A stretch of DNA of 64,000 nucleotides from an uncultured Litoreibacter sp. (GCA_947494435.1 CANLUY010000002.1:1418325-1482324), one strand, 5' to 3'; positions 25,724 through 35,526 are shown, numbered from the stretch's first letter. The notes: generated by a model not told the origin, from the letters alone. Made by a program: numbers and translations.

Positions 25724-26473
25724 ATGACAGCTGAAGCCGTAACAGACCGTCAAATTCTCGATATCAGCGGAGCGGACCGCGTTGATTTTCTTCAAGGTCT
25801 GGTCACGAATGACGTGGCAAAACTTGCAGATGGTTTGGTCTATGCCGCATTGCTTTCTCCGCAAGGCAAATATCTGGCCGACTTCTTTCTGATCCCACAT
25901 GGCGACAGCATTCTCCTAGATGTGGATGAACGCCTCGCCCCCGGACTTTTAAAGCGCTTGAGCATGTACCGCCTGCGCGCCGATGTACAGATCGCTCCCA
26001 GCGACCTGCCCGTCACACGCGGTCTTGGGCCAATACCTGACGGTGCCTATGCGGACCCCCGCCACCCTGAACTCGGCTGGCGGCACTACGGTGCAACAGG
26101 TGCGCCGGGCCATACAGACTGGGATGCTCTGCGCGTCCAGCACCAAATTCCACAGAGCGGGATCGAGCTTCTGCCCGACGAAAGCTACATCCTCGAAATG
26201 GGGTTCGAGCGCCTCAACGGCGTCGACTTCAAAAAGGGCTGTTACGTCGGCCAAGAAGTCACAGCCCGTATGAAACACAAAACAGAACTGCGCAAAGGTC
26301 TGGCTCAAGTCCACATAGACGGCACCGCGCCTGAGGGCACAGCCATCACGTCAGACGGCAAACCCGCAGGCACGCTCCATACAAGCGCAGGGGACAAAGC
26401 GCTGGCATACTTACGCTTTGACCGCGCCAAAGGCGCCCTCAAGGCCGATACAGCGACCCTCACTCTGTCATAA
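25724..26473 (+). CDS. ygfZ: Folate-binding protein YgfZ (GcvT-like)
   Basis: A 249-residue protein of the YgfZ/IBA57 family, which uses tetrahydrofolate in the maintenance of certain Fe-S clusters. The family signature KGCYVGQEVTARM is present near residue 180, including the key cysteine, and the N-terminal part ILDISGADRVDFLQGLVTND is typical. Length is that of alphaproteobacterial YgfZ (about 240-250). The ATG at 25724 is selected because similarity begins there; a GTG four codons earlier is an alternative. It ends facing an inositol-phosphatase-family gene with a hairpin between them. Confidence 0.93.
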   Translation: MTAEAVTDRQILDISGADRVDFLQGLVTNDVAKLADGLVYAALLSPQGKYLADFFLIPHGDSILLDVDERLAPGLLKRLSMYRLRADVQIAPSDLPVTRGLGPIPDGAYADPRHPELGWRHYGATGAPGHTDWDALRVQHQIPQSGIELLPDESYILEMGFERLNGVDFKKGCYVGQEVTARMKHKTELRKGLAQVHIDGTAPEGTAITSDGKPAGTLHTSAGDKALAYLRFDRAKGALKADTATLTLS

Positions 26474-26499
26474 GCGCCAGCGGAGGATGCCCGCGTGGC

Positions 26500-26516
26500 G
26501 GAGGGGGCACCCCTCC
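26500..26516. terminator. GC hairpin between convergent ygfZ and the inositol-phosphatase-family gene
   Basis: GGAGGGG and CCCCTCC pair perfectly around a GCA loop. There is no T-run, so it may be a structural repeat and not a true intrinsic terminator. Confidence 0.45.
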
Positions 26517-26558
26517 AAGAACGCAAGGCATCACGCGTGCCGAAGGCACACATTTGGA

Positions 26559-27353
26559 TCAATCGCGGGCGCGGATTTCTTTGGCAAAGGCGGGGAAAAT
26601 CTCTGGATTGGCGCAGATAAGGTGCCCATCTTCCATCACGTTCTGACCATCGCGAATGGGTTCAACGAACCCACCGGCTTCTCTGACCAACAGCAAGCCA
26701 CCAGCAATGTCCCAAACGTTCAAACCGCGTTCCCAGTAGCCATCATACCGGCCAGCCGCCACATAAGCCAAATCCAGCGCCGCAGCGCCCCAACGGCGCA
26801 CACCGGCGCATTGCGGCATCAATCCCGCAAGGTCCTGCAACGTGGCTGGCAGGTATTTTCCGCCGCCAAACGGAATACCGGTCGCAAAAACAGACTCGAT
26901 CATCCGCGACCGTCCCGAGACGCGCAATCGCGTCTTGTCGTTCAGCCAGCAGCCCTGCCCTTTTTCCGCGTAAAACATCTCGTCCTTGGCAGGGTCATAG
27001 ACCACGGCAGAGACGACTTCGCCCTTATGCTCCAACGCAATAGACACGGCCCAATGTGGCATCCCATGCAGAAAATTCGTGGTGCCATCGAGCGGATCAA
27101 CAATCCAGCGCCGTGTCGGATCAGCCCCGTCAATCTCGCCGCCTTCTTCTGCAAGCCAGCCATAAGTTGGCCGCGCGCCCAGCAGTTCTTCTTTGATAAT
27201 TGCTTCCGCCGCCAAATCCGCTTTGGACACAAAATCACCAGCGCCTTTCATGGAAACTTGCAGGTTTTCCACTTCGCGAAAGTCCTTGACCAGCGATCGT
27301 CCGGCCTTGCGGGCGGCTTTCACCATCACGTTCAGATTTGCGCTGCCTTGCAT
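26559..27353 (-). CDS. Inositol monophosphatase family protein
   Basis: A 264-residue Mg-dependent phosphatase of the IMPase/SuhB/CysQ fold. The metal-binding motifs are complete: AEEGGEIDG, WIVDPLDGTTNFLHG and GLNVWDIAGG. In bacteria such proteins dephosphorylate inositol-1-phosphate or related sugar phosphates, or act as SuhB in rRNA antitermination. Sequence by eye cannot separate these, but the general shape and length fit the SuhB-type group. It is convergent with ygfZ and divergent from an EamA transporter gene. Confidence 0.92.
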   Translation of the reverse strand: MQGSANLNVMVKAARKAGRSLVKDFREVENLQVSMKGAGDFVSKADLAAEAIIKEELLGARPTYGWLAEEGGEIDGADPTRRWIVDPLDGTTNFLHGMPHWAVSIALEHKGEVVSAVVYDPAKDEMFYAEKGQGCWLNDKTRLRVSGRSRMIESVFATGIPFGGGKYLPATLQDLAGLMPQCAGVRRWGAAALDLAYVAAGRYDGYWERGLNVWDIAGGLLLVREAGGFVEPIRDGQNVMEDGHLICANPEIFPAFAKEIRARD

Positions 27354-27487
27354 GGGGCGTGTCCTTGAAAAGAGGGCCTGAAAAAGGGGTCAGGACGCGC
27401 GTATAGCCCCCGACCCTGCCAAGTTAAACCCCCTTTGCACAAACGCGAGCATTGCCGAACAGGAAAATAGGGCATAACGTCTGACCT

Positions 27488-28408
27488 ATGAACACCTCAG
27501 ACACAGCAGACCGCCCCACTCTAGGGATCCTCCTGATGTTAGGGTTCTGCGTGCTTGCACCAATGGGTGACGCGCTCGCAAAAGTTCTGGGAGAGACGAT
27601 TCCCCTTGGTCAATTGCTTCTGACCCGCTTCGGGGTGCAGGCCGTCTTGCTCATCCCCCTCGTCCTTTTTTCGGCGCGTACATTTGTTATGTCCGCGCGC
27701 GTCTTCAAGTTGACGGTTCTGCGCACAGTCCTGCACATCCTCGGCATCGGCGCGATGTTTACCGCCCTGCGCTTCATGCCGCTGGCTGACACCGTTGCCA
27801 TTGCCTTCGTCATGCCATTTATCATGCTGCTCTTGGGCAAATATGTCCTGAACGAGGAAGTCGGCCCCCGCCGCTTGATCGCCTGCATCATCGGCTTCAT
27901 CGGGACGCTTTTCGTGATCCAGCCCAGCTTCGCAGCCGTGGGCTACCCAGCCCTTCTGCCCCTATTCGTCGCCGTTGTCTTCGCCCTGTTTATGCTCGTG
28001 ACGCGGCAAGTGGCCAAAGATGTTGACCCGATCTCTATGCAGGCTGTCTCAGGCGTCATTGCAGTTGTCATCCTCGCCGCACTTTATCCTCTCCTCGGCG
28101 ATATCGCTTGGGGCGCGTTCGAGCTGGCAACGCCCAGTCACACAGACATCTTGCTACTGGCGCTCATCGGGACACTTGGTACATTCGCCCATCTGCTGAT
28201 GACATGGAGTCTGCGCTTTGCCCCCTCCGCCACACTCGCGCCAATGCAGTATCTGGAAATACCTGTCGCCACGATCATCGGTTTCCTGATTTTTCGCGAC
28301 TGGCCCAATGGTCTGGCCCAGATCGGCATCGCTATCACCATCGGCTCGGGCCTTTACATCATCTTTCGTGAACAACGCCTCGCGCGGATATCACCCCCCG
28401 CGGCCTGA
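27488..28408 (+). CDS. EamA/DMT family transporter
   Basis: A 306-residue inner-membrane protein with about ten hydrophobic segments in two repeated halves, as in the drug/metabolite transporter superfamily (EamA domains). The first half contains GAMFTALRFMPLADTVAIAF and the second GTFAHLLMTWSLRFAPSATLAPMQYLEIPVATIIGF (given in part), equivalent positions in the repeat. The substrate is unknown; family members export amino acids, nucleosides or other metabolites. It is not in an obvious operon. Confidence 0.9.
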   Translation: MNTSDTADRPTLGILLMLGFCVLAPMGDALAKVLGETIPLGQLLLTRFGVQAVLLIPLVLFSARTFVMSARVFKLTVLRTVLHILGIGAMFTALRFMPLADTVAIAFVMPFIMLLLGKYVLNEEVGPRRLIACIIGFIGTLFVIQPSFAAVGYPALLPLFVAVVFALFMLVTRQVAKDVDPISMQAVSGVIAVVILAALYPLLGDIAWGAFELATPSHTDILLLALIGTLGTFAHLLMTWSLRFAPSATLAPMQYLEIPVATIIGFLIFRDWPNGLAQIGIAITIGSGLYIIFREQRLARISPPAA

Positions 28409-28488
28409 ACCGATTTCGCCGCGCCGATCCGCTGGAAAGGCTTTGCCGCTCCAGACTTCCCCAGATAATTCTGGCACAAAAGCTGACT

Positions 28489-29397
28489 TCAGCCAGCGCG
28501 CTGCAATTTAACGGGTTCCGTTCTAGCCAACCGGATGACATTTGACATGAAAGGCTTGTGCGTATCGTCCGACCGCGTGGCCGCATAGAGCCGCTTGGTT
28601 TTGCCAGTTTTGGTCAATGGCCGCGTCACATAATCCGAATTGTAGCGCACCTCCCGCACCACCCAATCCGGCAACACAGCGACACCGCGGTTGGAAGCCA
28701 CAAGCAGCAAGATCACAGCTGTCAATTCGACCTGCCGCATCGCGCGCGGCTCTATCCCTGCAGGGATCAGCAATTCCGTAAAAACATCCAACCGGGTCCG
28801 GTCGACCGGGTAAGTGATCAACATCTGATCCGCCAAATCCTCAGCCGTAATAAAGTCCTTTTGCGCCAACGGGTTCTGAGACGAAGCGACAAACACGGGC
28901 TCGTAATCAAAGAGCGGTGTGAAATCGACACCGTCCAGATCTTCGGGGTCAGAGGAGACAACCAAATCCACCTCTTCGCGCATCAAAGCAGGCAGACCAT
29001 CAAAACTCAGACCCGGGCGGATATCGACATCAATATCGGGCCAGCTTTGCCGGAACCCTTCGAGCACGGGAAACAGCCACTCAAAGCAGGCATGGCACTC
29101 GATTGCGATATGTAGCCGCCCCGTTTTGCCCATGCGCAGCGACATGAACTCCTCTTGCAGGGCCGCAACCTCCGGCAAAATCCGTTCTGCAGCGCGCAGC
29201 AGCTTCATCCCAGCAGGTGACAATTTCATTGGCTTGGACCGACGGATAAACAGCTCGACCCCCGCCTGATCCTCCAAACCTTTGATCTGATGTGACAAAG
29301 CGGATTGGGTAATATTCAGCTGATCCGCAGCTTTCGCCAAACCGCCAGCCTCATGGATCGCCTTCACCGTTCGCAAATGCCGAAATTCAATATGCAT
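28489..29397 (-). CDS. metR: MetR-like LysR-family regulator of methionine genes
   Basis: A 302-residue LysR-type regulator. The N-terminal helix-turn-helix (FRHLRTVKAIHEAGGLAKAA, QSALSHQIKGLE) and the segments HIAIECHACFEWLFPVLEGF and LITYPVDRTRLDVF closely resemble those of enterobacterial MetR, which activates metE, metF and related genes with homocysteine as co-factor. It is divergent from metF, and an ideal MetR site lies between them. The ATG at 29397 begins the conserved DNA-binding domain; an in-frame ATG at 29439 would put the operator inside the gene and is rejected. Confidence 0.88.
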   Translation of the reverse strand: MHIEFRHLRTVKAIHEAGGLAKAADQLNITQSALSHQIKGLEDQAGVELFIRRSKPMKLSPAGMKLLRAAERILPEVAALQEEFMSLRMGKTGRLHIAIECHACFEWLFPVLEGFRQSWPDIDVDIRPGLSFDGLPALMREEVDLVVSSDPEDLDGVDFTPLFDYEPVFVASSQNPLAQKDFITAEDLADQMLITYPVDRTRLDVFTELLIPAGIEPRAMRQVELTAVILLLVASNRGVAVLPDWVVREVRYNSDYVTRPLTKTGKTKRLYAATRSDDTHKPFMSNVIRLARTEPVKLQRAG

Positions 29398-29425
29398 ATA
29401 AAACTCATGTTTATCTTGAGAGTTA

Positions 29426-29438
29426 TGAATTTGTTTCA
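29426..29438. promoter_or_regulatory. MetR binding site between metR and metF
   Basis: TGAATTTGTTTCA matches the published MetR consensus TGAAnnTnnTTCA at every fixed position. It lies 28 bases from the metR start and 51 bases from the metF start, suited to autoregulation and metF activation. A shorter TTCACTGAA palindrome near 29468-29476 lies next to the metF ribosome-binding site. Confidence 0.8.
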
Positions 29439-29489
29439 CAAACCGCGATATGGGACAACCCCGACGACTTCACTGAAGGAAAATCCCCT

Positions 29490-30353
29490 ATGTCCCGCCC
29501 GACAATTTCGTTTGAATTTTTCCCTCCAAAAAACCTCGCAGGGTCCTTCCGCCTCTGGGACACTCTGAATGTGCTCGCCCCTTACGCGCCGGATTTTGTC
29601 TCTGTGACCTACGGCGCAGGCGGTACAACACGCCAGCTGACCCACGATGCGGTGACCACAATCCACAAAACGTCCGGCCTGAAAGTGGCGGCACACCTAA
29701 CTTGCGTCGACGCCACCAAGACAGAGACTTTGGAGATTGCGCAAACCTACGCAGATGCGGGCGTCACAGACATTGTTGCCCTGCGTGGCGATGCGCCAAA
29801 GGGCCAGGCTTTCGCCCCGACACCAGACGGCTTCCAAAGCTCGCTGGAATTGATCGCAGCCCTTAGAGACACCGGCAACTTCACAATTCGCGTAGGCGCC
29901 TACCCAGATCCCCACCCTGAGGCGACATCTTATCAGCAAAATATCGACTTCCTGAAAGCCAAGTTCGACGCGGGCGCAGATGCTGCGATCACGCAGTTCT
30001 TCTTTGAAGCAGACACGTTCTTCCGCTTCCGTGATGATTGCGCAAAAGCCGGGATCACTCAGCCCATCCTGCCGGGCATTCTGCCCATCGAAAACTGGAA
30101 AAGTGCACGCAATTTTGCGACGCGCTGTGGTGCCGATATCCCCGCTTGGATGGATGAAACGTACACCGCTGCGATCCGCGATGGCCGCGAAGATCTGTTG
30201 TCAACAGCCATCGCGACGGAGCTATGCACCGATCTGCGCGACGGTGGCGTAGATCACCTGCATTTTTACACATTGAACAAACCGGAACTGACCCGCGATA
30301 TCTGCACAGCGCTGGGTGTCACCCCGCAAATCGAACTGTCCGAGGTTGCTTGA
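29490..30353 (+). CDS. metF: Methylenetetrahydrofolate reductase
   Basis: A 287-residue TIM-barrel flavoenzyme that reduces 5,10-methylene-THF to 5-methyl-THF for methionine synthesis. ISFEFFPPKN opens the protein with the conserved glutamate, and VSVTYGAGG, AHLTCVDATK, IVALRGDAP and DAAITQFFFEADTFFRF are typical. Length is that of bacterial MetF. GAAGGAAAA lies upstream of the ATG. Divergent MetR-type regulator and MetR box support methionine control. Confidence 0.96.
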   Translation: MSRPTISFEFFPPKNLAGSFRLWDTLNVLAPYAPDFVSVTYGAGGTTRQLTHDAVTTIHKTSGLKVAAHLTCVDATKTETLEIAQTYADAGVTDIVALRGDAPKGQAFAPTPDGFQSSLELIAALRDTGNFTIRVGAYPDPHPEATSYQQNIDFLKAKFDAGADAAITQFFFEADTFFRFRDDCAKAGITQPILPGILPIENWKSARNFATRCGADIPAWMDETYTAAIRDGREDLLSTAIATELCTDLRDGGVDHLHFYTLNKPELTRDICTALGVTPQIELSEVA

Positions 30354-30366
30354 GGCACGCCTATAA

Positions 30367-30413
30367 TCCCGCTTGAACACGAGCCCTCTGCCTCCTACCG
30401 TCCCGCTTGAACA
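30367..30413 (+). repeat. Direct repeat upstream of the thioesterase gene
   Basis: TCCCGCTTGAACA occurs at 30367-30379 and 30401-30413, 34 bases apart, in the short gap between metF and the thioesterase gene. The second copy abuts the Shine-Dalgarno AGGAAG. The role is unknown. Confidence 0.4.
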
Positions 30414-30430
30414 GCAGGAAGCAGACGACA

Positions 30431-30916
30431 ATGAGCCAGTTAACATTTGCCACATCACCCGCGGGCCTTCCCAGCCGCGATCAAGTGATGTCCCTATCCG
30501 GCCTTGCATTCATGCAAGCCATGTTGGCAGGCGACCTGCCCTGCGCGCCCATCGCGCAGTCCATGGGATTTCGTTTGCACAGTGTCGAAGACGGCATGGT
30601 CACATTCCGCGGTGCGCCTGATTTTGACCATATGAACCCTGTGGGCGCGATCCATGGCGGCTGGTATGGCACGATGCTCGACAGCGCGATGGGCTGTGCG
30701 GTGATGACCAAAGTGCCGCAAGGCTCGGTCTATACAACACTTGAGTATAAGGTGAACCTCGTCCGCGCGATCCCGTCCGGCACCTTGGTTGACTGTATCG
30801 CGACGACAGATCACGCAGGGCGATCCACCGGCGTTGCAACCGGCCAGATCAGAGGCGTTGAGACGGACAAACTCTATGCGACAGGTTCTACGACCTGCAT
30901 CATTATGACCCCCTGA
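30431..30916 (+). CDS. PaaI family hotdog thioesterase
   Basis: A 161-residue hotdog-fold protein. FDHMNPVGAIHGGWYGTMLDSAMG contains the GxxHGG motif and the following acidic residue of PaaI-type acyl-CoA thioesterases, and TTLEYKVNLVRAIPSG is the matching strand. The likely reaction is hydrolysis of a CoA thioester, with unknown acyl group. The ATG at 30431 with AGGAAGCAG upstream is preferred over a TTG eight codons earlier. It may be read through from metF, 77 bases upstream. Confidence 0.85.
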   Translation: MSQLTFATSPAGLPSRDQVMSLSGLAFMQAMLAGDLPCAPIAQSMGFRLHSVEDGMVTFRGAPDFDHMNPVGAIHGGWYGTMLDSAMGCAVMTKVPQGSVYTTLEYKVNLVRAIPSGTLVDCIATTDHAGRSTGVATGQIRGVETDKLYATGSTTCIIMTP

Positions 30917-30997
30917 TCTGCCCTCTGAAACGACAAAACGCAGCGCTCTTCACAAAGCACCGCGTTTCGCACGTCTGGGTCGGTTGGCCACGGTCTT

Positions 30998-31016
30998 CCT
31001 CCCCCAGAGGGGGAGG
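30998..31016. repeat. Perfect 8-bp GC hairpin in the gap 30917-31074
   Basis: CCTCCCCC pairs with GGGGGAGG across AGA. The gap lies between the convergent thioesterase and fasciclin genes; no T-run follows on either strand. It resembles other GC-rich hairpins at 26500-26516 and 36556-36571. Confidence 0.5.
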
Positions 31017-31074
31017 TCAGGTGGGGGGCCATGCTTCACGCGCGGCCCCGCCGCCCAATTTGATCAACTGCGCT

Positions 31075-31581
31075 TTAGTGGCAAGCAGGGCGCGCGCCAG
31101 GCAGCAGAACTTTGTCGATCACGTGGATCACACCGTTTGAGGCTTTGATGTTGGCAATCACAACATTTGCCGTCTCGCCTGTGCCATCCGCGATGGACAC
31201 ACCGGAGGCATCTTTGGTGATGCACAGACGCTCTGAGGCCAGCACTGGCTTGAAGTAGTTGGACCCGCCCGGGATCGCTTCTGCTGGCAGGTTGCGATCA
31301 TCGACATGATACAGCAGCACGTCTGTCAACTGGCCTTTGTTCTCAGGCTTCAGCAATGTCTCAACCGTGCCTGCAGGCAAAGCCGCAAATGCTTCATTGA
31401 CAGGTGCATAGACGGTGAACGGGCCTTCGCTGTTCAGCGTGTCGACCAGACCAGCCGCGCTTACTGCTGCCACGAGGGTCGAGAAGCGCTCGTCGCCGGA
31501 GGCGATTTCAGCGATTGTGTTCGCTTGTGCAGCGCCAGTGGCGCAAAGTGCAAGTGCAGCGGCTTTGATCAGATTTTTCAT
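31075..31581 (-). CDS. Fasciclin (FAS1) domain secreted protein
   Basis: A 168-residue protein with a signal peptide (residues 1-20, ATGAAQA) and a single FAS1 domain. Both family boxes are visible: FTVYAPVNEAFAALPAG (H1 region) and NGVIHVIDKVLLP (H2 region), with the LLYHV box between them. FAS1 domains mediate adhesion between cells or to surfaces; single-domain secreted forms are common in marine alphaproteobacteria. The ATG at 31581 with GGGAGACC upstream is preferred over one 14 codons earlier, because it starts the signal peptide. Confidence 0.92.
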   Translation of the reverse strand: MKNLIKAAALALCATGAAQANTIAEIASGDERFSTLVAAVSAAGLVDTLNSEGPFTVYAPVNEAFAALPAGTVETLLKPENKGQLTDVLLYHVDDRNLPAEAIPGGSNYFKPVLASERLCITKDASGVSIADGTGETANVVIANIKASNGVIHVIDKVLLPGARPACH

Positions 31582-31751
31582 GTCTTCGGGTCTCCCAAAA
31601 ATGTCGCATGCTCCAGTTGGCATGTGAGAAGGAATACGGCGCGACTTGAAAAAAGATCACAACATTCACGGCTCTGTGAACGCAGTTTATCACTTTGAAA
31701 AGACGTGAAATATTTGATCCGAACAGCAGGGTTAAACGTAGCGCTCGCCCA

Positions 31752-32453
31752 CTAACCTTTGGTGTATCTTACATCATCACCCTCAATGAGTTTTGCAATA
31801 CCCTCTGGAAATTTTAGCCCATCCGCCAGTTGCGCGTCTAAGGCCAACTCCGCTTCACGCACACCGTCCAGCCGCGAAATCACCTCGTCAATCTGCGCAA
31901 AAGGGACGACGACAACACCGTCCCGATCCGCCACAATCATATCGCCCGTGGCCACAGACTTACCCCCAATCTCAACCAGCGTGCCCACACTGGACGGTCC
32001 TGTCACATAAGGGGAGTTCGGCGAAAGCCCCGTGCACCAGCATGGCAAGCCCACCTCAACGACACCCGCATAGTCACGCATCGGGCCGTCTGTGACGAAG
32101 CCTGCCCCGCCACAATTCTTGATCATCGCAGCGACACGATCACCGCCAGCCGCACAGCCCTGAAAGCCTCCGAAACTGGCAACCAGAACATCACCCTCTT
32201 GCATAAAATTCAGCGCTGCCAACGTGCCCATAATATCAGACGGACGGTTATCCGCCGTCAACGCAGGTCCCGCCGCCACACACGTGATATCGCGACCAAA
32301 CCCGATGGGCGCGATCGCTCCGTCTAACGCGCCTTTGCCAAACATCGCATCCACAACAAACCCCGTCGGCACATTCTGGAATGCCGCAATCTGATCGGCA
32401 GATGGGCGGTTGCGCGTGTCATTGAGTATTAAACGGGGTGGTTCTTCGATCAT
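31752..32453 (-). CDS. RraA-like protein (4-hydroxy-4-methyl-2-oxoglutarate aldolase family)
   Basis: A 233-residue protein of the RraA/HMG-aldolase fold. The conserved core FGGFQGCAAGGDRVA, TDGPMRDYAGV and GDMIVADRDGVVVVP contains the Gly-rich loop, the RD pair and the acidic residue that bind metal and substrate in the aldolases; this pattern suits a class II pyruvate aldolase/oxaloacetate decarboxylase more than the RNase-E inhibitor RraA. The substrate is not known from context. It is followed by the fasciclin gene and preceded by a secreted unknown, all on the minus strand. Confidence 0.83.
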   Translation of the reverse strand: MIEEPPRLILNDTRNRPSADQIAAFQNVPTGFVVDAMFGKGALDGAIAPIGFGRDITCVAAGPALTADNRPSDIMGTLAALNFMQEGDVLVASFGGFQGCAAGGDRVAAMIKNCGGAGFVTDGPMRDYAGVVEVGLPCWCTGLSPNSPYVTGPSSVGTLVEIGGKSVATGDMIVADRDGVVVVPFAQIDEVISRLDGVREAELALDAQLADGLKFPEGIAKLIEGDDVRYTKG

Positions 32454-32510
32454 GGCGGTTCCTCGCAGGTAGCTCTTAGCAGCTTAACGCCAAACCTCAT
32501 CAAGCCAAGC

Positions 32511-33464
32511 CTAATAGACCGGCGCGCCACAGCCGGCATACGCATGTGCTGCCCCAGCAGCGGAGCCGCGCAAACTGAATGTCACCTCGAACTGACCGCG
32601 CGCGCCCATCTTAACTTCACGCCCGGATTGTACAGCCGCGAGGAAATCGCGCGACATGAAGAAGATCAGATGCGTCTCAAACGGAACCGCGTTGAAGGCG
32701 AAAGGCCGCCCGTCGACACTCGCGTCGATGATTGTACCGGGCTTCGGCACACCGCCAGCGAAATACGCGGCGGGCTTGTTTTGCTGATCGCAAAACAGAC
32801 CAAACGCGCTGCCATTCTCCATCGTGACAACTTGCGCGACCGGCATCGGGAAGTTCTCACCCCGCGCGCGCAACTGCCACTCCCCCACCCAGTTTTGCCA
32901 CTCCTGTGGGATCGCCTGCACCGCACCGGGGGCCGCACGCCCGTCACCGCATTGCGCGACAACCTGCGCCAAGCCGGGATCATTCGGCTGACCTTGGATC
33001 ACATCGAGCACACGCAACGCCGTCATATCGCCCGCAGGTGCGCTCAAAATCTCCAAAGGCTGGCCCGCAAACATCGCCGCAATGAACGCATTTTGCCCGT
33101 CCCACCGCGCCTTGTTCCGCTCGCTGCGCGCCCACGCCTGCGCTTCGTTATAGGGCTCATATTGCTTGATCAGCCCGCCGACCCGAAAGAAGATCGGATC
33201 GCTCGGCCCCAATTCGCCCAAGACCTGCCGCAGCACAGCGTCGTTGACCCCCACCTCCAACCAAGGCGCATTGCCGGAGCATTGCAACGTCACCGTCAAT
33301 GCCGGATTGCGAGAGGGCATATACATCGAAATCACCGTGCCCATCGCCCCTTCCGGCACCATCGACACCCACTTATCCGGCTCCGGCATTTGCGCCAATG
33401 CACCTGCCGAGCAGACCATCGCGCCAAGCGCAGCGCATAAAACCTTCAGCTTTCCAAACACCAT
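32511..33464 (-). CDS. Secreted protein of unknown function
   Basis: A 317-residue protein not recognised as a known family. It has a signal peptide (about residues 1-24, ending GALA) and a mature part with two cysteines near the N-terminal half, one near CGDGRAAPG and a C-terminal pair region (YAGCGAPVY). The sequence suggests two related beta-rich halves, but no motif is clear. Its ATG lies 19 bases inside the end of argF, so it is probably read with the arginine operon, although a functional link is not evident. Confidence 0.65.
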   Translation of the reverse strand: MVFGKLKVLCAALGAMVCSAGALAQMPEPDKWVSMVPEGAMGTVISMYMPSRNPALTVTLQCSGNAPWLEVGVNDAVLRQVLGELGPSDPIFFRVGGLIKQYEPYNEAQAWARSERNKARWDGQNAFIAAMFAGQPLEILSAPAGDMTALRVLDVIQGQPNDPGLAQVVAQCGDGRAAPGAVQAIPQEWQNWVGEWQLRARGENFPMPVAQVVTMENGSAFGLFCDQQNKPAAYFAGGVPKPGTIIDASVDGRPFAFNAVPFETHLIFFMSRDFLAAVQSGREVKMGARGQFEVTFSLRGSAAGAAHAYAGCGAPVY

Positions 33465-34351
33465 TTCATAACAGCCTTCTGCGCATGCAAACGGTTCTCC
33501 GCCTCGTCGAAAATCACCGAATTCGGCCCGTCCATCACCTCAGACGTCGCCTCATCATCGCGGTGTGCAGGCAGGCAATGCATGAACAACGCGTCAGGCT
33601 TTGCACTGTCCATCAACGCCTTATTCACCTGATACCCGCGCAACTGATTGTGCCGCCGCTCCCGCGCCGATTGCGGATCATGCATGGAGACCCACGTATC
33701 CGTCACAACCAAATCCGCACCCTCAACAGCGGCATGCGGATCACGCTCAATCGTGTAAAGCCCATCCAACGCTTCCTCGGGATCAAGCGGTGGAGGCCCC
33801 GTGAACACCAGATCAAACTCGAACTGCTTAGCCGCATGCGCAAAGCTCGCAAACACATTATTCCCGTCGCCCGACCAGACAACCTTCTTGCCTTTGATCG
33901 GCCCGTTATGTTCCTCGAATGTCAGAATATCCGCCATGATCTGACATGGATGCGTCCGGTTCGTCAGCCCGTTGATCACGGGAACTGTCGCGTGCTCCGC
34001 CATCTCCAGCAGGGTGTCTTCTTCAAACGTCCGCATCATGATCAGATCGACATAGCGCGACAAAACCCGCGCCGTATCCGCAATCGTCTCGCCATGGCCC
34101 AGCTGCATATCCGCACCCGACAACACCATGGTGGAGCCGCCCATCTGCCGCACACCCACATCAAAGGACACCCGCGTCCGTGTCGATGGCTTTTCGAAAA
34201 TCAGCGCAACCACATGATCCTTCAGCGGCGTCTCCTGATCCAACGCCCCTTTCGGTTTACCCGCACGCGCTTCTTTGATGATGCGCCCGGTATCAATGAT
34301 CTTCCGCAGCTCATTTGGTGCGGTCGTGTGAATATCCAGAAAATGTCTCAC
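33446..34351 (-). CDS. argF: Ornithine carbamoyltransferase
   Basis: A 301-residue enzyme that makes citrulline from ornithine and carbamoyl phosphate in arginine synthesis. The carbamoyl-phosphate motif STRTR ([15 protein letters not shown]), [21 protein letters not shown] and the ornithine-binding HCLPAHR are intact. The start codon is GTG and shares four bases (GTGA) with the end of argD, so the two are translationally coupled. Length is close to the usual 305-310. Confidence 0.95.
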   Translation of the reverse strand: MRHFLDIHTTAPNELRKIIDTGRIIKEARAGKPKGALDQETPLKDHVVALIFEKPSTRTRVSFDVGVRQMGGSTMVLSGADMQLGHGETIADTARVLSRYVDLIMMRTFEEDTLLEMAEHATVPVINGLTNRTHPCQIMADILTFEEHNGPIKGKKVVWSGDGNNVFASFAHAAKQFEFDLVFTGPPPLDPEEALDGLYTIERDPHAAVEGADLVVTDTWVSMHDPQSARERRHNQLRGYQVNKALMDSAKPDALFMHCLPAHRDDEATSEVMDGPNSVIFDEAENRLHAQKAVMKWCLES

Positions 34352-35526
34352 AATGCCGCCTCCACAGCGATCGCCGCTTTGTCCAACCGCGCCACACCTT
34401 CCGCTATCTCATCATCACCGATGTTCAACGCGGGCAGAATACGGATCACATTATCCCCGCCCGGAATAGTTAAGATTTGCGCGTCATAGCCCGCCTTGAT
34501 CATATCCATATTCGGCACCTTGCACTTCACGCCGATCATTAGACCGGCCCCGCGCACCAGCTCGAACACGTCAGGATGGCTGGCCACCAAACCTTCCAGC
34601 TTCTGCCGCATCAAACCGGATTTCCGGTTCACTTCCGCCAGAAAACCCTCATCTGCGATATGATCCATCACCGCCGATCCCACGGCACAGGCCATCGGAT
34701 TGCCCCCATAGGTGGAGCCATGCGTTCCGGCGGTCATGCCACACGCAGCCTCCTCCGTCGCCAGACAGGCCCCCAGCGGAAACCCGTTTCCGATGCCCTT
34801 CGCCACAGCCATAATGTCAGGCGTCACACCTGCCCATTCATGCGCAAACAGCTTACCCGTGCGCCCCATACCGCATTGAATTTCGTCACAAATCATCAGC
34901 GCACCGGTACTGTCACACAGATCACGCAAACCTTTCAGGCAGGCATCAGGTAAAGGAATGATCCCACCCTCCCCCTGCACCGGCTCAATCACGACAGCAG
35001 CCACCGTGTCATCCATCGCCGCAGTCAGCGCATCATGATCGCCAGCAGGCAAGTTGATGATCCCAGGCAGCAAAGGCCCAAACCCATTCGTCAATTTCTC
35101 AGACGCCGCCGCTGAAATCGTGGCCAAGGTCCGCCCATGGAAAGAGCCGGTAAATGTGATGATATTCACCCGCTCCGGCTGACCTTTCGAGGACCAATAT
35201 TTCCGCGCCGTCTTCAACGCACATTCCATCGCTTCCGCGCCGGAATTGGTAAAAAAGCAGGTATCCGCAAAGGTGTGCTCTACCAGCTTGTCCGCCAAAT
35301 CCTGCTGCTGCGGAATGTTATACAGGTTCGACGTATGCCACAGCGACGCCGCCTGATCTTGCACGACCTTCACCAGTTCAGGATGCGCATGGCCCAAGCC
35401 CGTCACTGCAATCCCGCCACCGAAATCCAGATAGCGCGTTCCGTCTCGCTCGATCAGCCAGCTGCCCTCGCCCTTGTCAAAAGTCATCTCGGCACGGCCG
35501 TAAGTCGGCATAATAGCGGGGATCAT
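34348..35526 (-). CDS. argD: Acetylornithine/succinylornithine aminotransferase
   Basis: A 392-residue class III PLP aminotransferase of arginine synthesis. [45 protein letters not shown] (the PLP-pairing Asp and Gln) and [14 protein letters not shown] (PLP lysine) are in order. AAAGGAAAA lies upstream of the ATG. It is the first gene of an argD-argF pair, and a palindrome lies about 30 bases upstream. Confidence 0.95.
   Translation of the reverse strand: MIPAIMPTYGRAEMTFDKGEGSWLIERDGTRYLDFGGGIAVTGLGHAHPELVKVVQDQAASLWHTSNLYNIPQQQDLADKLVEHTFADTCFFTNSGAEAMECALKTARKYWSSKGQPERVNIITFTGSFHGRTLATISAAASEKLTNGFGPLLPGIINLPAGDHDALTAAMDDTVAAVVIEPVQGEGGIIPLPDACLKGLRDLCDSTGALMICDEIQCGMGRTGKLFAHEWAGVTPDIMAVAKGIGNGFPLGACLATEEAACGMTAGTHGSTYGGNPMACAVGSAVMDHIADEGFLAEVNRKSGLMRQKLEGLVASHPDVFELVRGAGLMIGVKCKVPNMDMIKAGYDAQILTIPGGDNVIRILPALNIGDDEIAEGVARLDKAAIAVEAAL

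Noticed and set aside
29398..29489. Possible SAM riboswitch before metF
   Set aside because: The gap is only 92 bases, lacks aptamer-like helices and contains a MetR box, which explains control of metF better.
33299..34489. Long plus-strand frame opposite argF and the secreted-protein gene
   Set aside because: Antisense to argF with the same basic composition as other shadow frames.
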